From the IMG/VR virus record IMGVR_UViG_3300030106_002741, positions 4,550 to 30,441 of that record: 25,892 nucleotides of DNA. One strand, 5' to 3'. How positions within the stretch are numbered: position 1 is the stretch's first letter; each line of letters opens with the position of its first letter. Position numbers and translations under genes: made by a program. Under the pieces are notes generated by a model, which had not been told where the DNA came from, did not search any database, and saw only the letters and a program-made list of their open reading frames with translations. Positions 8,015 to 14,514 of this stretch are shown here, piece by piece. This DNA is from a virus.

Positions 8015-8530
8015 TTAAGCTTCTCCAGCTAAGTCTTTTAGATCTAATGGATCTAATATTAAGCACTCAGCAAAGTCTCTGTAAGCTATAGTTACTTCTT
8101 CCCCAGCTTCTAAAGCTTTTGCTATAGCAGGGTATATACGCATGTAAGCCTTAGTACTCTTTCCTATAAATCCGTTTTTCTTTATGTCGTTGTTTTCTTG
8201 CGTATCACCCACAAGTAAACATCCCGCAGTGTCCTCATCAGTATTACCACAGTGAATAAGGATATATTTAAAATTAGGGACATCACACACTTCAAGCATT
8301 CCAATATGTATGTCAGCAAATCTTTTACCGTACTTGGAGTGGTATCCACCTTCTCTTCTAAACTTGATTTGATACTCTCCTTCAGGTATACAAGTTTCTC
8401 CCCACACCTTTTCTTCACGGCTCTCATCTTCGAGAGTATAGCATAAAAATTTTCTTTCATCGGTTACGTCAAATAAAATACCGTTAGTCGAATCTACTCC
8501 TTTGTTGAATCTTATTACTTCTAGCTTCAT
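8015..8530 (-). CDS. DUF5675 family protein, lysis candidate
   Basis: A 171-aa protein that matches the DUF5675 layout: a strand-rich start (MKLEVIRF), then TLEDE, IPEGEYQI, FADIHIG and the signature LIHCGNTDEDTAGCLLVGD (H93, G95, C104). The H-x-G ... GC arrangement recalls the catalytic His and Cys of YkuD-type L,D-transpeptidases, so it may act on peptidoglycan; this link is an inference. DUF5675 genes often sit near holins and lysins in phages. Here the holin is over 16 kb away. The start ATG is 8530. A promoter box at 8686-8693 lies about 155 bases upstream. Confidence 0.78.
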   Translation of the reverse strand: MKLEVIRFNKGVDSTNGILFDVTDERKFLCYTLEDESREEKVWGETCIPEGEYQIKFRREGGYHSKYGKRFADIHIGMLEVCDVPNFKYILIHCGNTDEDTAGCLLVGDTQENNDIKKNGFIGKSTKAYMRIYPAIAKALEAGEEVTIAYRDFAECLILDPLDLKDLAGEA

Positions 8531-8615
8531 TCTTAAGTTTATTTAATCTAATTTTTTCAGCCTCTTGAGCATGATCTTTTCTTTTCTTTATTGGGTTGAA
8601 ATAAAACTTTTTCAA
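8484..8615 (-). CDS. possible 43-aa basic protein with TTG start
   Basis: A minus-strand frame beginning at TTG 8615 reads MKKFYFNPIKKRKDHAQEAE and ends in the first codons of DUF5675, overlapping that gene by 47 bases. The composition (Lys-rich, amphipathic) is protein-like, and TTG starts are used elsewhere in this genome. No ATG is available, and no Shine-Dalgarno sequence is present. It could equally be a chance frame in the leader of DUF5675. Confidence 0.3.
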   Translation of the reverse strand: MKKFYFNPIKKRKDHAQEAEKIRLNKLKNEARSNKIQQRSRFD

Positions 8616-8680
8616 GTTTTTAACACTTTTTTAACATTTTTTTTTGGATTTACCAATTATTTGTTTTTTATTGTGATCAA

Positions 8681-8700
8681 CAAGTCAAATATACGACTTG
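8681..8700 (-). promoter_or_regulatory. TATATTTG -7 box inside a perfect palindrome
   Basis: CAAGTC (8681-8686) and GACTTG (8695-8700) form a perfect 6-bp inverted repeat with an eight-base spacer. On the minus strand TATATTTG (8693-8686) lies across it and matches the Bacteroidetes -7 consensus. It would drive DUF5675 and the thermonuclease. A TTG exists 25 bp upstream instead of 20. The palindrome is well placed to be a repressor operator. It also lies 28 bases before the opposite-strand secreted-protein gene, so one protein could control both. Confidence 0.45.
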
Positions 8701-8727
8701 ATTTTTTAACTTTTAATTCAATATGTT

Positions 8728-9312
8728 ATGAGAAATTTATTTTTATCAGCCGCAGCTTTACTAGCCATAACAGTAAATGCGCAAGACGAACCAACAAGAG
8801 GTAGCAGTGTAGTTATAAGCTGTGCTTTCAATCAAGGTGGAGTTGACAGATCTTTAATTATGTGGGAAGTTTGGAAAGATCCTAACTACGATTCAAACTG
8901 CATAAATTGCATAGATAATGACCCTACATACTACTGGACAACTCCTTATGACGAAAGAGTTCGTCGATCATACAGGTACGATCCAGTTATTGATGATGAG
9001 TTTATCGCTAGGTCAATAGAGAGTAACAGGGTGCAAACTGCTGAGCATGATGGTCAAATCATTATGACCTTTGAATGTAATGGGTTTGGTATATACCACG
9101 TATACGCTCGCAATAAAGAAACTGGAGAGTTGTTGGGGGCAACGGCTGCTAATATTGGTGAGGGCTTTTACTACAGAAGGACTTTAGGTATAAGAAGAAA
9201 CATCAAGCTTGAAGCTGGTCAAAAGCACTGCGGGTTAAGTATAGCTGGGGAAGACACATACATGTACAACTGCTTTACTGATGAGCCGTACCACGGTTGG
9301 GAGTTTGAGTAA
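8728..9312 (+). CDS. secreted cysteine-rich protein (signal peptide), moron-like
   Basis: A 194-aa protein with a classic Sec signal peptide: MRN, hydrophobic core LFLSAAALLAITV, then NAQ with cleavage near residue 18-19. The mature part has six cysteines (C32, C58, C61, C117, C168, C182), including a CINC pair, consistent with disulfides in the periplasm or outside the cell. No enzyme motif or lipobox was seen. It lies alone on the plus strand between minus-strand late genes and ends four bases from the next gene's stop, the pattern of a lysogenic-conversion or 'moron' gene. Superinfection exclusion or host envelope change are plausible roles, not shown. Confidence 0.75.
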   Translation: MRNLFLSAAALLAITVNAQDEPTRGSSVVISCAFNQGGVDRSLIMWEVWKDPNYDSNCINCIDNDPTYYWTTPYDERVRRSYRYDPVIDDEFIARSIESNRVQTAEHDGQIIMTFECNGFGIYHVYARNKETGELLGATAANIGEGFYYRRTLGIRRNIKLEAGQKHCGLSIAGEDTYMYNCFTDEPYHGWEFE

Positions 9313-9315
9313 AGA

Positions 9316-9741
9316 TTACAGGAATCGAGGGTTAGAGTGAACGTTTTGTTCTTTAATCTTATTTACTCTAAGTGATTGAAGAGCAGCCTTTAATCTCTTA
9401 AAAGGATTGATTGTACCTCTTCTATATGACATGTTTATCGCGCCATCTTCAGTTCCTTCGTATTTTTTCTTATAGTCTTTCCCTTTTAGAATGGTAACAC
9501 CGCCACCTCCAGTAGATGAAGCACCACCTCGTCTTTCTCTAATCTTTTTTATTTCTCCAGTTCTAAGCAACTCCTCCCGCTTTTTTGGATTTAGGCCTTC
9601 GAGACGCATTACATCAAATGCCTCTTCGTCAGTTGGTAAGTGCTTAACGGTTAATCTCATAGGTTTAGTGTCTTTATAAGCTTTTATAAGATCCTTTAAA
9701 GAAAACTTACCCCCATCCTTATATTTTTTTACGACTATCAT
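9316..9741 (-). CDS. basic late protein with N-terminal GG motif, 141 aa
   Basis: Starts MIVVKKYKDGGKFSLKDL, has a flexible centre with a glycine cluster (GGASSTGGGG) and a basic C-terminus. No known domain was recognised. Its ATG overlaps the stop of the 432-aa protein by four bases, so the two are co-translated and probably act together in the virion. The YKDGGKF element is one of a family of di-glycine motifs shared among the late proteins here. Confidence 0.65.
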   Translation of the reverse strand: MIVVKKYKDGGKFSLKDLIKAYKDTKPMRLTVKHLPTDEEAFDVMRLEGLNPKKREELLRTGEIKKIRERRGGASSTGGGGVTILKGKDYKKKYEGTEDGAINMSYRRGTINPFKRLKAALQSLRVNKIKEQNVHSNPRFL

Positions 9742-11036
9742 CTTCTAAGCAATGCGGATAACGCCCCCATAGGAGCTCTACCCCCACCTTTAAGTACTTT
9801 GTATTTACCGCCCATAGCAAAAGATGGATATATGAAACCTTTTTCTTCAGCGTAGGCATCGGCAGCCTCCTGACCCCGACTATCACGAATTCTACGGTAT
9901 TCAGCTGCTTGTGCAAATGATGGGATTTTACTATTAGCTTCCTGTACAGCCTCTTTTACCATTGTATTAAGAAATGCTAAATTTCCTCCTGACGTTGCAC
10001 TTACATCTTTCACACCAACTCCTCCTGCAGCCATCTCTTCAGCTCCTCCTGCAGTTACAATAAAGTCTGCATTGGCTGAATCTGTATACCACCCTCTTAA
10101 AAAATCTTCTGTTTGTATTGTGCCTTTTGTTAAATCTATACCAGCGTCAGTTGCATCTTGGAAAAGTTTTTCCATCCCCTCTCTATTCTTTATTCCTTTA
10201 TCTTGTATGCTAGTAATAATACTGCCGCCTTCAGATATGTTTTGACCATTAATAGTAACTTTATCCACATTTCGCCCTGTAGTACTAAGACGGAATGTTT
10301 GAGTTATTGGTGTTGAATTAAGTTGCTTGGAAGGCAAGAACTGATCAACAACTACACCATGTAGATCACCAAATAAACCATCAGTATTCATGTCAATCAT
10401 CATATCAGCTATATCCTGATCCGTTGGTTCTCTACCTAAATCTTCAGCCAGTTTATTTAACTTTATTTCAAAGTTTTGGTTGGTCTTAGCTAACTCTCTT
10501 ACAGAATTTGCTACATCTGGTACGTTGTTATTAATAGCTGTAGTTACCTCGTTTTTAAAACCATCGTAAGCTTCTGAAAGCTGTTGTGGATTTTGGATAT
10601 CCATCCCTTCAAACTGTTTAGCAACAAACCCAGACTGCATAGCTAAATCGAACTGCTCTTGAGACATGTCTGGAGAAACAGGATCTGTATTAAAAGAAGC
10701 TATGGTTCCTGCTGCTGCATCGGCAGGGTTCATTAATGTAGCTTGCTCGTCAGTAGCTATAGTGCTACCTGTATCTTGAACACCTTCTGTTGTGACACCT
10801 TGATCTCTACCTGTAAGTGCAGCTCCTTCGTCAGTAGCTAAACCAGCTTCACGTTCTAAATCAGAAGCAACAGCAACAAGTTCATCTACTGGTATACGAT
10901 TTCCGTCTGCGTCAGTAGGGTTTCCGTCTGCGTCATGATATTGCCCACCATGTTCATACATTCTTCCACCACCCATCATGTATCTTTTAAGCATACCTCC
11001 TAGGGCATACATTCTGTTATATCTATTTACTTTCAT
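9738..11036 (-). CDS. large virion protein with terminal GG motifs, 432 aa
   Basis: I start at ATG 11036 (MKVNRYNRMYALGGM); a GTG at 11072 would overlap the upstream gene. The N-terminus carries repeated di-glycine motifs (YALGGMLK, MMGGGRMY, YEHGGQY) and a short DADGNPTDADGN repeat. The middle is acidic, Ala/Gln-rich and helical. The C-terminus returns to FAMGGKYKVLKGGGRAP. No enzymatic domain was seen. Size and place between the virion lysozyme and the 141-aa basic protein suggest an internal or ejection-type virion protein. The N-terminal MKVNR resembles the MRLNR start of the virion lysozyme. Confidence 0.68.
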   Translation of the reverse strand: MKVNRYNRMYALGGMLKRYMMGGGRMYEHGGQYHDADGNPTDADGNRIPVDELVAVASDLEREAGLATDEGAALTGRDQGVTTEGVQDTGSTIATDEQATLMNPADAAAGTIASFNTDPVSPDMSQEQFDLAMQSGFVAKQFEGMDIQNPQQLSEAYDGFKNEVTTAINNNVPDVANSVRELAKTNQNFEIKLNKLAEDLGREPTDQDIADMMIDMNTDGLFGDLHGVVVDQFLPSKQLNSTPITQTFRLSTTGRNVDKVTINGQNISEGGSIITSIQDKGIKNREGMEKLFQDATDAGIDLTKGTIQTEDFLRGWYTDSANADFIVTAGGAEEMAAGGVGVKDVSATSGGNLAFLNTMVKEAVQEANSKIPSFAQAAEYRRIRDSRGQEAADAYAEEKGFIYPSFAMGGKYKVLKGGGRAPMGALSALLRR

Positions 11037-11046
11037 GTTTTTGTTA

Positions 11047-11472
11047 TTAAGCTGTAGCAGCGTAGATTTCACAGTCGCAACTTCCAGTGTTTGCGTCTAT
11101 AGTTATTTGGGATATTGTTTCGAAAGAGTTAAAAGCAGCTCCGTCTGAATTGGCTTCCATTTCGTCGTCGCAAAGCATCCAGCTAGACTCAGGTGGTAGT
11201 TTAATAAAGTAAGCTTCTGCATCTGCAACAACTCTTATTGTTACAAAGTTGGTTTGATCGAGGTTAGTAATACGTAGGTATTTAAGATCACCATCTTTTA
11301 GTTGGCCAGCTGCAACTGCAGCACCAAACAACAATACAGTTTGTTCTGTAGTAGTAGCAGAAATTATTCTTCTATATACATCGTTTACCTCGTAAGTAAC
11401 AGTAGTTTCTCCATTTATGGTTTGACCGTTAATTACAAGGTCTTCTGTTATCTTTACTTTTAGACTTGCCAT
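11047..11472 (-). CDS. beta-rich virion protein, 141 aa
   Basis: A 141-aa protein dominated by alternating hydrophobic residues (LKVKITEDLVINGQTINGE, FVTIRVVADAEAYFIKL), as in a beta-sandwich decoration or tail/neck protein. Two cysteines near the end (CDC) are unusual. Its ATG overlaps the stop of the 413-aa gene by one base (TAATG). No specific family was recognised, so 'virion protein' rests on fold impression and operon context. Confidence 0.65.
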   Translation of the reverse strand: MASLKVKITEDLVINGQTINGETTVTYEVNDVYRRIISATTTEQTVLLFGAAVAAGQLKDGDLKYLRITNLDQTNFVTIRVVADAEAYFIKLPPESSWMLCDDEMEANSDGAAFNSFETISQITIDANTGSCDCEIYAATA

Positions 11473-12713
11473 TATACTCTTTTTATTCTACCACCCTGTT
11501 TTGGGTAATTCGTTTTAGTTTTTACTCTACCTCCTTTTTCAGCGTATACATTTTGCATGCTTGAAGGATTTACAAAGTTAACTAAATTATAATTGTCTTG
11601 AGGAGTGACTCCTAAAGCACCTACTACACCCTGAGTTTGGGTGCTTGCCATACCTGCAGACATACCATCAAGGCTCTGAGGTATTTGTAAGTTTATAGGT
11701 GCAGCTGATGCAGTAGGGGTAAACCCTGCAGGAGGTATGTTTGCCATCATAGGCATTTCAGCTGGAACAGTCGGTGTAACTTGAGTCTGTCCTTCTCCCC
11801 CTCCAGCGCTTGCTAAACCACCTATTGCTTGTGCAGTCTGTATAAATGGTTTTGATTTATCGTAAAATTGTTTACCAACTTCAATAAACTTATCAGCATC
11901 ACGAGCTTTAAAAGCATCTTTACCTGCGCCAAACAACTGCTTAAACGACATGTCTGCAACATCAGTTGCATTATCTGCAACTACATCAGCTGCAGTGTCT
12001 GTAACTACATCAGCTGCAGTGTCCGTAACTACATCAGTTGCAGCGTCCGCAAGAAGCTCCGTATTATCTGTAGTTGCTAAAGCTTTACCAGCCTTGATAC
12101 CCTGAATACCTTCTTTAATGCCTTTCCCCAAAATAACCTTACCTGCAGTCTCAATAGTTTTGGCCGCTATGTTTTCAGCTTGTTGCTTTCTTGACTCTCT
12201 AGCAAAGTCTTCCATACGAGTATAATCGTAGAAGTCCGCAGCTTTATCGAAGTCTTCTAAACGAGGGCCTTCATACTTATCTCTTACCCTAGCTGCTTTT
12301 CTTTTAAGTCTTGCTTGTTTTTTATTTGTTTCACCAATAGCTCGTCGCTCAATTCTTTGAGCTCTTTTACCTATTCTCTCTCTTTTTCTTTGCTGCCTAG
12401 CTAATTGTCTTCTTGTTTTCCTAAACTGCTTTCCTTTCAACTCCTCATCAAACCCAATGCCAGCCTCTTCTCTAAACATAGCTCTAGAAGCAGCAGTACC
12501 TACATCGTACTTAGAAGAAGCTAACTCTTGTTTTACCCCAAACATACCGAACTCTGTCCTCTTCCCCGTGTCCCCTATATCTCTTCTTCTACCAGTTTCA
12601 GGGTCTATAGTAGTACCTACTTTAGAATACGCTTCATTTTTACCTATTCTTTTTCCTGTGTCAGGATCTATATAGTATTGTCTTCCGTATTCGTCAGTAT
12701 ATGCTGTTACCAT
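11472..12713 (-). CDS. 413-aa virion protein with octapeptide repeats and GG tail
   Basis: The N-terminus has tandem turns of the type YxDPxTGKR (DPDTGKRIGKNEAY, DPETGRRRDIGDTGKR). A basic coiled coil follows around residues 90-145. A central segment holds four copies of an eight-residue repeat (about residues 221-252, type DTAADVVT). The rest is low-complexity, ending in two di-glycine motifs (YAEKGGRVK, YPKQGGRIK). No enzyme domain is seen. Such proteins are typically internal virion or ejection proteins, or scaffolding; this is inferred. A TATATTTG box lies five bases upstream of the ATG, so the mRNA may be almost leaderless if that promoter is used. Confidence 0.65.
   Translation of the reverse strand: MVTAYTDEYGRQYYIDPDTGKRIGKNEAYSKVGTTIDPETGRRRDIGDTGKRTEFGMFGVKQELASSKYDVGTAASRAMFREEAGIGFDEELKGKQFRKTRRQLARQQRKRERIGKRAQRIERRAIGETNKKQARLKRKAARVRDKYEGPRLEDFDKAADFYDYTRMEDFARESRKQQAENIAAKTIETAGKVILGKGIKEGIQGIKAGKALATTDNTELLADAATDVVTDTAADVVTDTAADVVADNATDVADMSFKQLFGAGKDAFKARDADKFIEVGKQFYDKSKPFIQTAQAIGGLASAGGGEGQTQVTPTVPAEMPMMANIPPAGFTPTASAAPINLQIPQSLDGMSAGMASTQTQGVVGALGVTPQDNYNLVNFVNPSSMQNVYAEKGGRVKTKTNYPKQGGRIKRV
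11957..12052 (-). repeat. four tandem 24-bp repeats inside coding sequence
   Basis: Units are 11957-11980, 11981-12004, 12005-12028 and 12029-12052. Units 2 and 3 differ by a single base; units 1 and 4 are more diverged. Each encodes one octapeptide of the A-x-D-V-V-x-D type in the 413-aa virion protein, and the 24-bp period keeps the frame, so copy number can change without breaking the gene. Confidence 0.9.
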
Positions 12714-12717
12714 ACAG

Positions 12718-12725
12718 CAAATATA
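12718..12725 (-). promoter_or_regulatory. TATATTTG box before the 413-aa gene
   Basis: Minus-strand TATATTTG matches the Bacteroidetes -7 consensus and ends five bases from the ATG at 12713. No TTG is at the proper distance upstream, which lies in the lysozyme gene's 3' end. If real, transcription would begin near the start codon. Confidence 0.35.
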
Positions 12726-12739
12726 ACGATAATTAATTT

Positions 12740-13333
12740 TTACATAGAGTCTCTACCAGACCTATATATCTCTAGATACTCCTCTACTGATTTATTAACT
12801 CCAGCAGGTTTATAATCTGTATTATCTCTTAATGATGCAAAGTAGTTTCTTGCACCCTGTCTACCTAAATAATTGCTTATAGCAGCAACCTCATCTAAAG
12901 TAAAGTTCCAAGCATCCCCCAACTGAGGAGCATACTCATCTGTTAAGTCGTATGCATTTTGTTCTAATGAAGGGATATTCGGCAACTCACCAGTAACCCT
13001 CATTTCAAATACTTTATTCTGTAAATCCCTATTTTTTGAAAACTCATCTCTACTTACCCCCTGCATAAACGGTAGGTCTTTAATTTCATTGTAAAGCTGT
13101 CCATATAACCCCGTAGCAGAACTATATGGGTTTATCATTAATTCACCTCCCGCACTCTCTGCTTGAGAAACACCTCTCATAAGGTCTTCTATGTCCAAAT
13201 CGTTCTCTTCATGAAACTCCTCAAAACCAATAGGTACTAAGTTACCAGCTTCGTTATACTTATAACCCTTTGGTGGGTCTTTGGGTGGATCTTTAACAAC
13301 CATCCCGCTTCTATATGATCTATTTAACCTCAA
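12740..13333 (-). CDS. virion-associated lysozyme / SLT-like transglycosylase
   Basis: A 197-aa protein with a lysozyme-like core: VSQAESAGG (likely catalytic E59) followed by INPYSSATGLYGQL, the 'ES...NP.S.A.GLyGq' pattern of lytic transglycosylases. It would open a small hole in peptidoglycan during DNA injection or help release. There is no signal peptide, and it is the first gene of the late operon, which fits a virion enzyme more than an endolysin. I prefer TTG 13333 because the resulting MRLNRSYRSGM resembles the MKVNRYNRMYALGGM start of the 432-aa protein; ATG 13303 would shorten it by ten residues. Catalytic assignment is by motif only. Confidence 0.7.
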   Translation of the reverse strand: MRLNRSYRSGMVVKDPPKDPPKGYKYNEAGNLVPIGFEEFHEENDLDIEDLMRGVSQAESAGGELMINPYSSATGLYGQLYNEIKDLPFMQGVSRDEFSKNRDLQNKVFEMRVTGELPNIPSLEQNAYDLTDEYAPQLGDAWNFTLDEVAAISNYLGRQGARNYFASLRDNTDYKPAGVNKSVEEYLEIYRSGRDSM

Positions 13334-13690
13334 GGCACAACTATTCTTGCGTTTAAACTAATAACAGACTATTCAGTACATACAAAAAAACATCTATAAA
13401 GCTTATTTGTGTTCTACTGAACAGCAGATGCCGTAAAGGTATAAACTATTTCTTTAAAAGTCAAGAGTAAAGTAAAGATTTAAGAGACAGACTCTAAATA
13501 GTTGTAAATGAACAGAATAAACGCATATAAGCTGACATACCTGTTTTTTTTTGAGTTTAAAATACGATGATTTTTGGCAGATCTGAAGTCAATTTGAAAA
13601 AAATGCCAGAAATATAGAGTGTGGGGATTATATATATTATACAGCGCTAGGATTTGTAAACCAAAACGATAATATCCGACCCCCTCCCCT

Positions 13691-13734
13691 AACTTTTTCT
13701 AGCTTTTGCGCATACTTTTTAGCTTTTTTGCATA
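13691..13734. repeat. near-tandem ACTTTTT..AGCTTTT..GCATA repeats
   Basis: Two copies lie end to end: one at 13692-13714, the other at 13714-13734. They share ACTTTTT, AGCTTTT and GCATA, with a small length difference in the middle. They are T-rich on the plus strand. A protein-binding or unwinding site is possible. Confidence 0.65.
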
Positions 13735-13940
13735 GCATTGACTATCAATCAATTAGCATGTGTTGACTTAAGTACAGGTTCACGCTCGTTTTGTTAACGT
13801 ATTGAGTTGCAACCCCGAACAATCCCCCCATGCATTTACAATACGCTTCCCTCTTCCCTCTTATGGTGGTTCACTTATCCCTGTTCATCTGTTCCCTCTC
13901 CCGTGTGTACGTGCGTAATACAACTTATTTAAATGGTATC

Positions 13941-13964
13941 CAAATCTATTAACATATTTTAACA
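13941..13964 (-). promoter_or_regulatory. TAGATTTG box next to a TTAACA repeat
   Basis: TAGATTTG (minus strand, 13948-13941) matches TAnnTTTG. Immediately upstream on that strand is a TTAACATnnnTTAACA site (13949-13964), a diverged relative of the sites at 14053 and 14149. The expected TTG at -33 is absent. It points toward the late genes but is over 600 bases from the first of them. Confidence 0.35.
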
Positions 13965-14028
13965 CCGAATCGTTTTAAGAGCGTTTAAAGACCTAACCCC
14001 CTTCGCTGGTATCATACCCTTAAAAAGT

Positions 14029-14046
14029 CGAGATATTGCAATCTCG
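14029..14046. other. small hairpin CGAGAT-N6-ATCTCG
   Basis: A perfect 6-bp stem with a six-base loop, just before the first 31-bp repeat. It has no T-run after it, so a terminator is unlikely; an operator is possible. Confidence 0.45.
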
Positions 14047-14051
14047 CAAAA

Positions 14052-14082
14052 TTTAACATCTGTTAACAATCTTTATTTGGTA
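14052..14082 (+). repeat. 31-bp direct repeat, copy 1, with perfect palindrome
   Basis: Contains TTAACATCTGTTAA, a perfect 6+6 inverted repeat with two central bases, then CAATC and ATTTGGTA. It matches copy 2 at 27 of 31 positions. The ATTTG part resembles the right half of a Bacteroidetes -7 box, so this may be a promoter with an operator just upstream. Confidence 0.75.
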
Positions 14083-14147
14083 GTCTGTTCTTCTTTGCTT
14101 ATACGTGCGTACGTGTGTGCATGCACATTGTAAAGCGTTAAAATTCT

Positions 14148-14178
14148 TTTAACATTCGTTAACAATTTTCATTTGGTA
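14148..14178 (+). repeat. 31-bp direct repeat, copy 2
   Basis: Begins exactly 96 bases after copy 1 and differs at four positions; the palindrome is one pair less perfect (TTAACATTCGTTAA). It ends about 50 bases before the first early ATG at 14227, so it is well placed to control the early operon. Confidence 0.75.
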
Positions 14179-14226
14179 TTGTGGAAATGATGCCCCCATC
14201 TTAGCACCAACAAACAAATCAAACAA

Positions 14227-14418
14227 ATGAAAGTTTTAGACACAATACTATTCGATAAGCGTTACCGCCGTGAACATTCAAGCAAGACTTGGGGCAGTAG
14301 CAAAGGGCAGAAGACTAGCCGAGCGATGGCATCGACTGACCGAAAGGTTGTAGCGATATCTGACAGCATCGAGCGAGCAGATGAGCAACGCAACAACAGA
14401 CGCAGAGCGAGAGCATAA
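14227..14418 (+). CDS. small basic early protein, 63 aa
   Basis: First gene of the early block: MKVLDTILFDKRYRREHSSK followed by Ser-, Arg- and Asn-rich sequence. It is strongly basic, with no known domain. It begins after an A-rich leader (CAAACAAATCAAACAAATG) instead of a Shine-Dalgarno sequence, which is normal for Bacteroidetes. Being first after the repeats suggests very early expression. Host takeover or anti-defence function is possible but unsupported by motif. Confidence 0.62.
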   Translation: MKVLDTILFDKRYRREHSSKTWGSSKGQKTSRAMASTDRKVVAISDSIERADEQRNNRRRARA

Positions 14419-14434
14419 GCGCCGACTACATACG

Positions 14435-14501
14435 AGCCCGCCGAGATACTCGGGCTAGTGGAGACCACACGATAACAACGGACACGGTGTAAAGCCGTGC
14501 C
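14435..14501 (+). ncRNA. cluster of three hairpins between early genes
   Basis: AGCCCG (14435-14440) pairs with CGGGCT (14451-14456), with an overlapping alternative CCGAG-ATA-CTCGG; GTGG-AGA-CCAC follows at 14458-14468; then CACGG with CCGTG at 14483-14499 and a seven-base loop. The stretch is GC-richer than its surroundings and non-coding. It may be a structured leader or small RNA. Chance folding cannot be excluded. Confidence 0.35.
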
Positions 14502-14514
14502 TTAAATTTTAGAA

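Larger units (their letters stand above)
13334..14226. promoter_or_regulatory. 893-bp gene-free divergent control region
   Basis: This gap separates the minus-strand late block from the plus-strand early block and has no open reading frame worth calling. From left to right it holds: a near-tandem ~22-bp repeat (13691-13734); two TTGACT boxes (about 13739 and 13763); a pyrimidine-rich stretch with repeated CCCTCTT (about 13846-13903); a GTTAAC-containing site (about 13794); a minus-strand TAGATTTG box with a TTAACA repeat (13941-13964); a CGAGAT/ATCTCG hairpin (14029-14046); two 31-bp direct repeats (14052-14082, 14148-14178); and TACGTGCGTA twice (about 13907 and 14102). It is the best candidate for the early/late switch and for a replication origin. 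Confidence 0.7.

Noticed and set aside
8182-8460. Frames of 92 and 64 codons in DUF5675
   Set aside because: They are shadows of the DUF5675 gene, which has clear family motifs.
9719-9916. 65-codon frame within the 432-aa gene
   Set aside because: Out-of-frame shadow of a better supported gene, with no start context.
13334-14226. DnaA boxes (TTATNCACA)
   Set aside because: No perfect box was found by eye on either strand; only weak look-alikes such as TTATCCCTG occur.
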